DNA of 64,000 nt from Isoetes taiwanensis (GCA_021234155.1 JAJEKV010000168.1:739352-803351); one strand, 5' to 3'; shown: positions 11,591-21,698, counted from the first letter of the stretch. Made by a program: numbers and translations. The notes: generated by a model not told the origin, from the letters alone.

Positions 11591-11607
11591 TTTTAAGGAG
11601 GGGAGAA
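11591..11607 (+). promoter_or_regulatory. Polypurine tract (plus-strand primer site)
   Basis: A purine run AAGGAGGGGAGAA sits immediately before TGTGACGTTCCACG, the LTR start. This is the usual site where plus-strand DNA synthesis starts in Ty3/gypsy elements. The same sequence appears inverted just above 6609. Confidence 0.8.
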
Positions 11608-13107
11608 TGTGACGTTCCACGTATTTATACAGTCTACTATACGGGACCACTCCCTAAGGGTACGCTACCATGGGGGTATGGGAACTTACTTGCAACCTAG
11701 GGGGTTACCTTAAAAAGGATTAAATTAGCTATGCTAATTTAACACATTAATAATAATAACCTATAACCTAGGAAATTAGGCTAATTACCATTTGGGAAGG
11801 TGCCACCGCCCCAATCGATTAGGCAGATGGGGATTGCCAAGTTTGGATGCCAACTTGACCCCTATCCCCGGATTGACTCAAAGATCGACCAAGGAAGGCC
11901 GGAGTCGGCCATCGACACTTGCGTAAGATCACCATAACGCCGCCCCTCGGTGGAAGTAACAAATGAATTCTCAACTCCCGTAAGATGGAGGCCCATGGAA
12001 ACGAGTCCAGCCGTAATTCGTAGGTGGCTATGTGAATTCTAGTTAACACTTGGTTGTGTCCATCTCTCTCTGTTCTCTTTGTGAATCAATCATAGAAACT
12101 AACCCTTGGTTGTACAAACAAGTTCTCTTTATATTCAATTCGGTTCTTACTCGAAAGGATGGATTGTTAGTTCTTTGTTTAATCTGACTCAAACGGGGAT
12201 TACGGGGGTAGAGGCCTCTCGAACCGTGTATTGTAGTATGCTCCTAGATAGCCACCCAGAGTCCCATTAATTGCGGCTCGTGCACAAGAACCCACCGGGT
12301 CCTAGATGCTATGGTCCGGCTTAGCACCGCATAAGGAACACAAGCAGACATGAGGGGTGGGGTCTTGCATGAGCATACAAGGCTCCGAGACTCCTACAAA
12401 GGGCTAGGCCTCGACAGCCCGGTCACGCTTGAGGGCCGGCATGGGTCCGACACTCCCTCAGGTGTAGTGGTGTGATCCGTATGGAGCACTATGCACTTTG
12501 AGTAGATTTAGGGTGAGTAAGCCTGCACGGATGCGGGGTCGCCGAGATGCGGCACGTATTCTCTAGCTCACCCATGGAACCACTGTGATTCTCGGAAGGG
12601 GACCTCCCCACCGCCTCATCGGACCAGGCGCCATGAACCTCGAGTAGGCTCAGAGGGTGATGCCCCGAAGTTTATGCGTCTCCTGGAAGGCTATAGCAAA
12701 GCCATAGCATGAATTGACCCATCCGCAAAGTGTGCACCTGGAGGGGCGGATGGAGTGGACAACCCTAGCCAATGCTCTATGCCGCCCAACGCCATGCCAA
12801 GACTCCTGTCTGCTGATCTCTTGAGGCTCACCGCTCACGATCCTCACGAGTCCGAGCCGGGTAGAACCCGGTTCGGGTGTTTTCGTAGGATTAGATGCAT
12901 ATTCTATGCCGTTGGTATATTAGATGGATGCGCCACCCTTCGTGGGTGGTTATTTATGTATATTCATGTTGTGGTGCTAACCCTTGTATTCATGCTTCAT
13001 GACGAGGAGTCCCAATCGGGCGCAATGGGCGAATGACCCCTTTCGTGTCCTTCTTTTCGGCCTCATTTCATAGATGGACCGAAATAGACGGAGGGCCCCG
13101 CCATGGT
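11608..13107 (+). repeat. 3' LTR of the chromovirus (right end approximate)
   Basis: Starts TGTGACG after the polypurine tract. About 1.5 kb is shared with the inverted copy at 5130-6609. The ORFs within it are not conserved between the arms in any meaningful frame and are not genes. Confidence 0.7.
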
Positions 13108-15140
13108 GAGATGATTGCCATGGGAGGGGAAAGTCCCCGCATGTATACGTCCGAGGGTCGATATATATTCGGGAGCGCCACACGAGTCATCGGGACCGGG
13201 CCGCGCTTCACGACCGATAAATGGCTACCTTACAAACAATGCTACAGCTAAATATTTGTTGGAGAAGTATGAATATAATTCTGAGGAATGAAGCACAATG
13301 AAGAGATTTGGTTGACCTCTATTGTAAAAACTCGAAGGTTTACAAAAAACAAACTAGTAAAAAAGAACATTCCACTTGGTGGAAAAGGACAGAGGATCAG
13401 CATTTGTAAAGCACAGATGCAATGATTATTCCTTAACATGGCCAAAGCTATTTTGGTTGGATGGTTTACTTTTCAAAGGGGAAAAATCTACCCCTTTACC
13501 ACCCAACATTGTAGGGCGCTCTGGTCCCGTTGCCCAATTAACTATACCAGATGTTTAATTAGCCTATTCTGCCAACATCGAGAAAGCCTGGCTTTACCTT
13601 GCGTAGATGGGTCTGACAAACCAGTATGAGATCTATTCCTTGGTCAATTATTTGCACATAAGCGACATAATGAGACTAAGGTGATGGCCACAACTAAAAC
13701 CCAAAGACCCACAACATAGTTTCGAATGAATTCTAAATAAAAACATGCGAACTTGATTGCCAATTGATCACGATCCTGTACTTAAGAATATTATTATTTC
13801 TACCAGCTATTTTTATCGGCACAATTTAGATCTTCATGGAATTTTAACAAAAAGGGGGCTAAAGATATTTATATCATTTATAGTGCGTGCTTTTCATATA
13901 GTCAACTTCATGGATACCTATATAACAATATACTTGTGTAGAGATAAACACACTTTGATGTGTGGTGCACATAAATCGGTCAACTGAATTTGCAACGTCG
14001 AATCTTGAAAGTGAGATCTTGACCATAGAATCTAAAGGAATGTAGAAGAATATACACAGAATCTTGGGAAATCTAGAGGAATCTTGGGATAAACTCTCAT
14101 AATCTGGAAGAATCTTAATGGAATCCTAGAGAATCTTAAGGATTTTTCATACAATCTAAGGGAATCTAGGAGAATATACATAGAATCTTCGAAAATATAT
14201 GCAAACCCTGGGATAATCTTTGAAATTCTAGGGGAAATGTGTAGGCCCTAAATAATAATAAACTTGTATATATATATAAAAAAAAGAAAAAAAAGAAAAA
14301 AAAGCAGAACTACAGGGTTGGGAAGAAGGCTAGGCAGATGGATTTGGGTTGGTATTTTAACTGTAGTAATTTGAATTTCGGCGGCATGCTAAGAGAATTT
14401 GTATTGATATATGAATCTTACATTGTTCATCCCTTATTGGATCCCTGATAGGAAGAATGCGCGTCGTGGCGGCGTTTTGGAGATGTACAGTCCCCCCTCG
14501 CACGACGAAGTGGGGATTGCCGCAGGATTTGAAGCAGCATGCTAGTTATAACTTCGCATAAATGAGGCCCTAGAATGTTGGTCAGCACACTAAAGACTTG
14601 CTCCTTACGAAGACTTTCTCAACGGACCATTCTCCATCCAGATATTGGTCATAAATCGCAAACCTAGTAGTAGTACAACCACATGAAACCATAAGTTTGT
14701 GTCACTACAATAGACCAAACTCGTATTATAAAACTTTGGATGATCATGATTCCTAAATGGTTGAAACAACTCCTGCCTATATGTAAAAGTGCATATACAA
14801 GCTAAAAGGAAATCAGGTGTCAAAGATGAGAGCCAATCAATAAATAACATATTTAATAGATGCAAATACTGCATAGACATCAAGGGAAAAACTGTCACTC
14901 ATACTTTTGTACAAGCATGTTGAAAAGGCTCATAAGTCTTTGTGCAGCATACAAATTAAGCTGATGCGTATGATGAGCCATGTTTGCTAGTATTGCTAAG
15001 GGACAAAACATAAATCAATCTGCATTAGCAGGTTCGGTGTACTGTATCACCTTCACTTCAGGTTAAATTTTACTGTCCTTGTCAGAATCACCACCATCAG
15101 AGAGATTCAAAGGATATACGGAGGAGAAGTTTATAGGCAA
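13108..15140. other. Intergenic DNA, no gene; degenerate GAATCT-rich repeat at 13990-14240
   Basis: No coding family is visible. Between about 13990 and 14240 the sequence is built from imperfect copies of AGAATCTTGGGAATCTAG-like words. An A-rich low-complexity run follows at about 14270-14305. Nothing else is supported. Confidence 0.6.
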
Positions 15141-15152
15141 CACCTATAGCAT
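15141..15152. repeat. Left target-site duplication of the retro-insertion
   Basis: CACCTATAGCAT is repeated exactly at 17454-17465. Together they bracket a sequence whose poly(A) tail (20 T on this strand) starts immediately here. This is the signature of LINE-mediated insertion. Confidence 0.85.
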
Positions 15153-16085
15153 TTTTTTTTTTTTTTTTTTTGAGGGTAAGATTTTTTTAAATTAATATAA
15201 AAACAAGGTACACGACCTTCTTGTGGGCTCCACAATAGGCCAGATAGGAAGTATACAATGCTCTTGGTCACCAGATAGAAAGAATTGTAACAAAAAAGTA
15301 CATGCAGCCATCAAACTGTAAAACTACCCTAGGATCACGTCCATGTACTATGGTCAAGGTTCTCAACCTCTTCTTCATCCCTGCAAAATGAGATACTCCT
15401 CAGCCTTTTAGTTCTTCCAGTACTAGAGGGCGTGGCCTTCTTCCCAACTATTGTAGGTACTATGGGAAGGTAGTAGCACTTGTAGAGTGCAATCAAAATT
15501 ATTCCTCAAGATCTTGAAGAAGGTAGCCGAAGGAATACCTAGAAGAATAAGATAGGCGAGTCGCTCTTGATTGTATGAGAACGCCTGAAGACCTGCCTTC
15601 TTCTCCTACTAGCAGTACTATCGAGGCTTCCTTGCTCTTCCAGAAATACGCTCCGCTACCAAGAAGCCCAACCCGCAAGATTTTAAGCAGAAGTAGAACT
15701 GTACTAGGCAAGATTGCCAACTGTCTTCCCACTAGCAAGGTACTATAGACATTTCAACAAGAGCTCCCTCCACTACTAGAGCAACCCGCTACTCCACTTG
15801 TGTAACCGCCTCAACCTCTTCTCTATAATAAAGGTACTATAGACTAGGCTACTCTTTCCATGTAGAGCTTCAAGGCAAAGTAACATACATTCAACAGTTT
15901 TGAATACTACAGGAGAAAGCCAATCGCAATTCTAATGGAAATTTTTCAGAGAAGCCTCCAGTAAGATGCTGCAGCCCCGCAGACTCATGGCAGCCCCGTC
16001 ATGACAAATAGGAGCTGCAGTGAACAAAATATCTGTTTCAATAGTATCCGCCTCCTGAAGCACACCCCCGAAAGATTTGAAGGCA

Positions 16086-16268
16086 TTAACATTTAAACAG
16101 TATATGTGTTGCGCCTACAAGAGATGCGTGTCTCCGGCCCAGATATCTTGCTTTACCAATCTGACCTGTACGGATCACCATGTCATCCTCTCCAGCTGGG
16201 ATAGAGTAGGGGCAAATGCCCACAAACAGCATTACGGCAAGCAACAACACAGAAGATCTGAAAGCCAT
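16086..16268 (-). CDS. 60-residue ORF with N-terminal signal peptide, inside the retro-insertion
   Basis: The ORF starts MAFRSSVLLLAVMLFVGICP, a basic n-region followed by a strongly hydrophobic stretch and then small polar residues. This is a classic secretory signal peptide. The mature part would be about 38 residues, with several Arg and His and one Cys, ending in C. No known peptide family is recognised. It could be the truncated start of a larger secreted protein. The start is the first ATG after the three hairpins on the same strand. Being in a retroposed copy it may be non-functional. Confidence 0.4.
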   Translation of the reverse strand: MAFRSSVLLLAVMLFVGICPYSIPAGEDDMVIRTGQIGKARYLGRRHASLVGATHILFKC

Positions 16269-16311
16269 TTACCTAATGCCCAAGGAAATGATCAGAAACC
16301 ATGACTGAAGA

Positions 16312-16369
16312 CTGCAGTGAGTGCAGCCTTTACCGCAGTGAGTGCGGCTCCTCATTGCATGAGTGCAAT
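16312..16369 (-). other. Three small hairpins at exact 21-nt spacing
   Basis: At 16312-16326, 16333-16347 and 16354-16369 lie three perfect stems. On the minus strand they read CTGCA-CTCAC-TGCAG, CCGCA-CTCAC-TGCGG and ATTGCA-CTCA-TGCAAT. Loops are nearly identical while stems differ by paired changes. Gaps between them are six bases each. They lie just upstream of the 60-codon ORF on its strand. Confidence 0.7.
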
Positions 16370-16527
16370 AAAAAAGTCCAAACTTACTATTCCCAATAGC
16401 TAATCACAATCCCACTTTGTTCAGTTATGCAACACATACAACTCCAAAATAACCAAAACATTGTTCACAAGCACACAGTGATCTTCAAATAACCAAGACA
16501 ATCTTAAACACACAATATCCTGAACAA

Positions 16528-16597
16528 TGCCACTTGAAATCACTAATTACTGGAAACTTACATGCCACTTGAAATCACTTATTACTGGAAACTTACA
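16528..16597. repeat. 35-bp tandem duplication
   Basis: Two adjacent copies of a 35-base unit starting TGCCACTTGAAATCACT, differing at one position, lie inside the retro-insertion. Confidence 0.85.
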
Positions 16598-17453
16598 TCT
16601 GCTTCCTTTGTTAGTCCTATACCCCTTTTGACTTACATCATTTTTGACGACCCAAAAGGCACAAAAGGAGACAAAGCTCCACATCAAAAGCTGGATCTGC
16701 CACAAGAGCAAAAATGGGCCACTTGACTGCCAGCTCTTGCCTCTTGAGTCCACTTGGCAACCCAAATGGCAGAGGATCAAAACTCCAATACCGCAGCAGG
16801 ATCTGCCAATAATATTAACTCCAAGATCGAGATTGACTTCCAAGCTTTGAACACGTCCTGAAACATAGTGAACCTCTTGAAAGTGCCAGCTGTAAGCGAT
16901 CTTCAATACTGATTACATGATTAGGCTGATCACAGTCCACACAAAATGCTCAATGCCAAATTTTTTGAAGGTTTCCGAATGAAGTCCAATCTCCAACGCA
17001 CAAACAAATCACATGACTTTACAAATCTGAAAGATCATGCCTAAATAACTGTCCATGTGCCCTAGCATCAGCATAAAGATGAGATTTCGATAGGTTGTGA
17101 GCTCATGAGCTCTCAATCACCAAAATCTATTGAGTTCAGGCTATCTGCTAGCATAACTCTATCTAGATCCAAAAACACAGAGCAAATGCTTAAAATGATC
17201 TCTAACCGGATCAAAACTTGATGCAAGGAGGATTCAAGGCTGGAGATAGCGGCCATACCTCCAATCTGTCATCTGTTACAGCAAGCAGAATCGAAAGGGA
17301 GAGAGAGCATCCTACCATCTGCCACGGTTTTGGGAAGACAGAAGCAGCTAAGCTGCTCTTCCAGCGAGCAGATCTCCTATATCTCTGGCTATGGTCGGGC
17401 GGCTGCCGCCGCTGCCCTAGTTAGGGCGCAACATATTCCGTTCCATCGGAAGC

Positions 17454-17465
17454 CACCTATAGCAT
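17454..17465. repeat. Right target-site duplication of the retro-insertion
   Basis: Exact copy of 15141-15152. It marks the 5' end of the minus-strand insertion. Confidence 0.85.
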
Positions 17466-17722
17466 ATTTTGTAATCAGACTTGAATGAAAAGCAATAAGC
17501 GGCTGGAAGAACATCATGCAAACCATTGCATCACATAGAGATTAGGTACCTCCCAACTTTGTTTATCATCTTGAGCACTGCACTGTTTAATGAAAAGAAT
17601 TATAGCAAGCCGTACATCACTTTGGCAAATTCACTAGATATGTGCAACAAGAAAAAACTTTGCTTTTAATATATAGTTCCTCTCCTTTTGCAAAACACTA
17701 AGAGGACAACTATTGTAAATAC

Positions 17723-17902
17723 CTATACAGAGTCAGCAGCTCTCGCCGAAGCAATGGTAGCGGCTCCCAATCGAAAAGCAATGTGGTCAAGTTCTGGAGG
17801 CATTTTGGAAGGAAAGGATACCCACGTTTGTTTGTCAGAAATGCCTGCTTTTATGGGTTCTCCAATCCATTGTTGTTGGAGTTCAAACAGGGCAGTGAGG
17901 AC
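17723..17902 (-). pseudogene. Terminal exon-like segment, unknown protein
   Basis: On the minus strand a splice acceptor (TCATTCCAG) at 17903 opens a 59-codon frame, VLTALFELQQQWIGEPIKAG to ARAADSV, and then a stop. It reads like real protein (amphipathic helix, then MPPELDHIAFRLGAATIASA) but I do not recognise the family. It lies downstream of BTB and peroxidase exon-like pieces on the same strand, so it may be the last exon of a chimeric gene or a captured fragment. Confidence 0.4.
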
Positions 17903-18349
17903 CTGGAATGACAACATATGTAAGACCGGGAAATTCAATGTAAGCTATATAACAAAAGACCAAACACCACATGTGATATCAAGTGCCATAGATGGCTATT
18001 ATGCTCACACAGCATGCGTATGCCACCATTCCCAGGGATTATTTAAAGGTTTACAATCAAAGAATCCTGCTTCTGGAGACAAAGTAAGATCAAATTAGAG
18101 AACACATAGAACATTGCTTATGCTATCACAACCATCTCAAATTACTCTTAGCACAAAAAGGTAATATAGGCCCAATAACATCCAGTACTGCTCTTCACCT
18201 TTAAACTCTTTTTGATATATTAACAGCATATATCTCAACCAGGGGACTCTGACCATAAAATCTTACAAGCAAAAAAAAAAGCAGAAAAGAAGAGATTTTG
18301 AAATTAGATCACAAAATACCCACACGATAAGTAGCAAAATTTAACTGAC

Positions 18350-18614
18350 CTGCAAGGATTGATAGCATCATATCTAAGGCATACTGACTTTAGCAATGAT
18401 GCATGATGCTGTTTTTGCCAGTGCAAGGGTGGTTGCAGCTGTATCCTCACGTTTTCACAGAGTTTGATTCACAAAACAACCTTAGACGATCTAGTCCATG
18501 ATGGTCTGCAGCTGCTAGCAAGTGTTGTGCCACCACAGTAGAAGCTGATGCCGCGGAACCTAATTGATTCCCTGCCTTAGGTAAGCAGTCCCTATAGATG
18601 GAGTGCAGCATTGC
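18350..18614 (-). pseudogene. BTB/POZ fragment of MATH-BTB (BPM) type
   Basis: The minus strand reads AMLHSIYRDCLP, then AQHLLAAADHHGLDRLRLF, then after a frame change EDTAATTLALAKTASC. These match, in order, the end of the BTB fold and the following helical region of plant BPM proteins, which act as substrate adaptors of cullin-3 ubiquitin ligases. Candidate splice sites bound it: CACAG before 18614 and TTGCAG/GTCAGT at 18350. The MATH domain and the first half of the BTB domain are missing, and a stop and frameshift lie after ESNSVKT. It sits between peroxidase exons and an unknown exon on the same strand, suggesting a shuffled locus. Confidence 0.65.
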
Positions 18615-18744
18615 CTGTGTCACATACATTTAATTATTGTCGTTCTACAAGAAATGGTTGCCCATGCTAAGAGAGCTACAATGACTGAAAGTAAGAAACT
18701 TAAACTCGAGAAATTGCAATTCCAAAGACAAACATTATGTTTAC

Positions 18745-19075
18745 CAGATCAATAGCATCCCTGCAAGAGCAAGTATATCAGCACGTGACACTACCCCAGG
18801 ACACTGCAGCTTCTAGCTTGCTCTTGGCATCAGCTATAACTTCAAAACCCCTCACGCCTGCATTTGCTCCAGATGTTTTCTCTGCTGTTGATACATCATC
18901 AGCACAGATCTGTCACACCCCTGCACATTCTAATATTAGCACAGAAGAATATTAAGCTATGTATAGTCGTCAAATCTGTACAAAACCGTTGTGGAAATGC
19001 AACCTCAGAAGCCCTGTTGTGAAAGCATACGGCTCTGCATCGCTGGTCTTACTATTGTGTCAGCGCATTCTGCTG
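18745..19075 (-). pseudogene. Class III peroxidase pseudogene, two exon-like parts
   Basis: The minus strand reads GLLRLHFHNGFVQ (end at about 18976). After a short gap and an acceptor TGCAG at 18921 it reads GCDRSVL, EKTSGANAG, GFEVIADAKSKLEAA and CADILALA, ending at a GTAAAC donor near 18745. This is the distal-haem and calcium-site region of secreted plant peroxidases. The active-site motif HFHDCFV is changed to HFHNGFV, losing the conserved Asp-Cys. At least two frameshifts are present. A degraded ECADTIVRPAMQS precedes it. The proximal-haem half is absent; the next exon-like block on this strand is BTB instead. Confidence 0.75.
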
Positions 19076-19646
19076 GGTCAAAAAATGCACATATTAGAAA
19101 CAAGGGGATGTCTGAGATCAAAGCTCAGGTTGCAGATTAACCATACTATTTTCGGCAGAGTAATCCAAAGTACAGAGAAGAACAAACCTCTGGGTCGGAA
19201 TGGTTAGGGCCGCGACCGGCCGAAGAAATTACATGGGTTTTCTATTTTTCCTAGCCGTCGATTCATAAATTAGAAGATCTAACAGTTGAGATGGAAAAGA
19301 GCTGACGTGGCATGGCACGTGGCATAGCTAGAATCTCAGCAAATCGGTTTATTTGGCCATGGACGGATGCACTTTACAAGATGACATGTCAATATCTACA
19401 AAAGAAGCAACCTTATCCTTTAGGGTTCCTGACGTGGAGCCACATTGGGTCGTGCTCATTGGGATCCATTTAACGGCCCAGATAACGTGTACAACAATCG
19501 CACGGTACTCGATCAAATCCCCGTTCCAACAGTAAAACAATAAAATATTATTAGGAGATCTTTCGGACCACATAACGAAACGTTACTGGCAAAAGACGGT
19601 CACCTAACAGTTTACAGGACGAACAGGTCGCATTTTGGATTCCCTT

Positions 19647-19791
19647 TATAAATTCTAACGATGCTTCGATGCATTTGCTTTACTTTCCTTCCTGACCAAT
19701 TCTTCCATCTGCCGGAGCTCTTTAGCGCAAAGTTTAACCCCTGCTCTGGCAGATTTGCAATGGCAGGCGACAATGCGAAATCCAGAGAAAG
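19647..19791 (+). promoter_or_regulatory. Possible promoter and first small exon
   Basis: TATAAAT at 19647-19653 is followed at 19760 by an ATG opening MAGDNAKSRE, ending at an AAAG/GTATGG donor-like site at 19791. An acceptor-like ATAAGCCAG at about 20343-20351 would join it to about 29 more codons before a stop at about 20439. This could be a leader ORF of the 235-codon gene at 20482, or chance. Confidence 0.25.
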
Positions 19792-20066
19792 GTATGGTCT
19801 TTGGATCGCAGGTTTTCTTTTTCTTTTTCTTTTTTTTTTGATTCGTGTAAAAGCGTCCTCTAATTTGCCTTCAATGTATGTTGAACGCCGTAGATTGAAC
19901 TTCTTAATTTGACTCTTCATTCTAGAAGTAATTCTTATGGCGTAGGATTTGCTTCCATACAAACACATTAATTTCTGAATTTTTAGGTTAAAGAAGAATG
20001 CTTATGTCTTCCCTGAAACATATTATTGATTGTTTGATTCCACAGCAGAAACGCTTTAATGCTTAC

Positions 20067-20109
20067 ATCTTAAGACGCATCTAGGTGAAGTCAAGATGCG
20101 TCTTAAGAT
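20067..20109. other. Perfect 16-bp stem-loop
   Basis: ATCTTAAGACGCATCT at 20067-20082 is the exact reverse complement of 20094-20109, with an 11-base loop. It lies in the leader or intron region before the 235-codon ORF. It may be a small palindromic element or an RNA hairpin. Confidence 0.7.
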
Positions 20110-20481
20110 CTTGGTTTCATCTAGATAGAAACTGGTTGTATCATTAGTGCTATGTGAAACTCGTTGATCTTCCAGCCTTGTTATTCTGTCCTGTTTTTAC
20201 AATTAATTCACCACAATTATATCTCTTTATTAAAACATGTTATATATTTTCAGGTTTTCTAGTGACTAAGCCATCATATACATGGTGTTGATTTAAACAG
20301 CTCCATCTGATGCTGCTATTCTTTCTGGATGATGTTTTCAATATAAGCCAGGTTTGAAATCGAACTTTGCTGGGAAACGCAGATTGTTAATGTACTAGCA
20401 GTTGCTCTCTGGCACTCAATAAGCTACATACGCTGAGATCTGGTCACTGTTTGCTATATGTGATCATTCTGGCTAGAGAAA

Positions 20482-21189
20482 ATGAGAACGATGTCCTCCT
20501 TACTATGCAAAACTATGCGTCAATGGACGATTGATTTGATTAGTCACATGTTTTTTAATGGTATCACATTCCTGAATCCGAGATTGAGCATAGAAAAGAA
20601 GCACAAGCTTATGCCGATCACAATAAAAGCAGTCGAACAAATATTTTTCCAGGGTTGCTTTGATGGGAAAGTTCTTAAAGATATTGGTGCCCTAGCCTCT
20701 CCTGATCACAATACCTATCTTTTCGTGAGCTACTTGATTGAGACTCTAGTTAGTTTAGCATCTACCTATAATGGTCTGTTGTTGCATTTACACTTGGACT
20801 CACCACAGGAAAGTTTTTATGATGATATTGATGTTAGCCAAAAGCTACTGAATGATTATGGGATGAGTAAAATGTATATTGATGTTATGCCTTGTGAGGT
20901 GAGGCAAGCAATATACAGGGCTTTCAAAACTGAAGCAGATAAAATGGAGCAGCTTGAGGAAGCTAGACTCCCTATTTGCTGCATCTCCTTGGAGCCATTG
21001 TTGCAACAGAATGGCATGATTACCATGGATGTTGTAGCAGTAATTGAGAGACATGTGTCTGATGGAAGAGAACATGCATTTCTTTATCGCGGACATGCTT
21101 TGTTTGATTGGATGCGGAGGCAACAGGTGCCGACGAGTCCAGAAACACGATCTGTAATCAAACCAGATGTCATATATCGCCTCTCTTAA
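20482..21189 (+). CDS. Hypothetical 235-residue protein with RING/U-box-like C terminus
   Basis: An uninterrupted frame from ATG to TAA. Residues 1-160 are mainly helical, with two hydrophobic segments (FVSYLIETLVSLASTYNGLL at about 81-100) and a basic stretch IEKKHKLMP. The C-terminal part (about 163-235) begins LPICCISLEPL and continues with HAFLYRGHALFDWMRR and VPTSPETRSVIKP. That layout (paired Cys, aromatic/His core, Trp in a helix, then PTSPETR) recalls a U-box or degenerate RING fold of ubiquitin ligases. Not all zinc ligands of a RING are present, which favours a U-box-like reading. No family name can be given. Leader exons may exist upstream. It is one of the few intact ORFs outside mobile elements, which argues for a real or recent gene. 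Confidence 0.5.
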   Translation: MRTMSSLLCKTMRQWTIDLISHMFFNGITFLNPRLSIEKKHKLMPITIKAVEQIFFQGCFDGKVLKDIGALASPDHNTYLFVSYLIETLVSLASTYNGLLLHLHLDSPQESFYDDIDVSQKLLNDYGMSKMYIDVMPCEVRQAIYRAFKTEADKMEQLEEARLPICCISLEPLLQQNGMITMDVVAVIERHVSDGREHAFLYRGHALFDWMRRQQVPTSPETRSVIKPDVIYRLS

Positions 21190-21620
21190 TATTTTTCTTC
21201 CAACTTAACATGTTCAGAATTAGATAGCTGGTTCTCTGCAACAGCAATCCAGCACAAATACCATTTTCAGGTTTACGTAACATTTACATTGCTGCATGGG
21301 AGCTTCAGAAACTGTATATATTACATCTGTGCATTAAGAGTGGCTGTTACCTTGACCAGAAGGTGCAGTAATACTGGTTGTATGATAATTTGTATCAAGA
21401 AAAGCCATATTTATTTTTCCCTGTAGTGGGATGAGCAAACTATTCTGTAGGTGATTGTATTACCTTTTTTTGATGCAGATCATTCACCAAGCATGAGAGG
21501 CTTGGAAATGATACACATCCTCCAAATATTTACATAAGTAACATAAGAAAAATTTGTGATTAGAATGTTTGAGGTCACGTGTGTCATTCCCTAAAGTGAT
21601 GTGCTCCTAATTATACAACA

Positions 21621-21698
21621 CTACTAGTAAACGTGTGCCTGATCTTACTCTACTAAAGTAGGAGGCTTTTGTGTTTTTACTTGCCTAATGTATGTGTC
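21621..21698 (+). repeat. Flanking direct repeat, left copy
   Basis: About 80 percent similar by eye to 25720-25797; the shared core is CTAAAGTAGGAG followed by CTTTTGTGTTTTTACTTG. The two copies bracket the Harbinger element. Without the element they would form a tandem repeat of roughly 118-bp period. Confidence 0.75.

Larger units (their letters stand above)
4569..13107 (+). mobile_element. Rearranged Ty3/gypsy chromovirus with inverted 3' ends
   Basis: The plus strand carries, in order, a possible gag start, gag C terminus with zinc knuckle, aspartic protease, RT, RNase H, integrase, chromodomain, polypurine tract and LTR. This order and the chromodomain define a chromovirus (Metaviridae). 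The middle of gag is replaced by an inverted copy of the 3' UTR, polypurine tract and LTR (5130-7181), which matches 11038-13107 on the other strand. No direct 5' LTR or tRNA primer site is present in the window. Many frameshifts and stops show the element is long dead. Confidence 0.85.
11038..13107 (+). repeat. Right arm of large inverted repeat (3' UTR, PPT and LTR)
   Basis: This arm is in the normal position for the 3' end of the element: 3' UTR 11038-11607, then LTR from 11608. It is the reverse complement of 5130-7181. Similarity fades at about 13107/5130. The true LTR end may be there or a little further right, because no clear CA end or target duplication is visible at either outer edge. 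Confidence 0.9.
15153..17453 (-). mobile_element. 2.3-kb poly(A) retro-insertion (retrocopy or non-autonomous element)
   Basis: Read on the minus strand, this begins at 17453 and ends in a 20-base A run at 15171-15152, flanked by the exact 12-bp duplication CACCTATAGCAT. The last 40 bases before the A run (an AATATAAAAACAAGG-type tail on the plus strand) resemble LINE 3' ends. No reverse transcriptase is visible, so it was mobilised in trans, probably by an L1-type LINE like the one at 39.2-43.6 kb. It carries a 60-codon signal-peptide ORF, a run of three hairpins and a 35-bp tandem duplication. It may be a processed mRNA copy, a chimera or a long non-autonomous retroposon. Confidence 0.75.
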
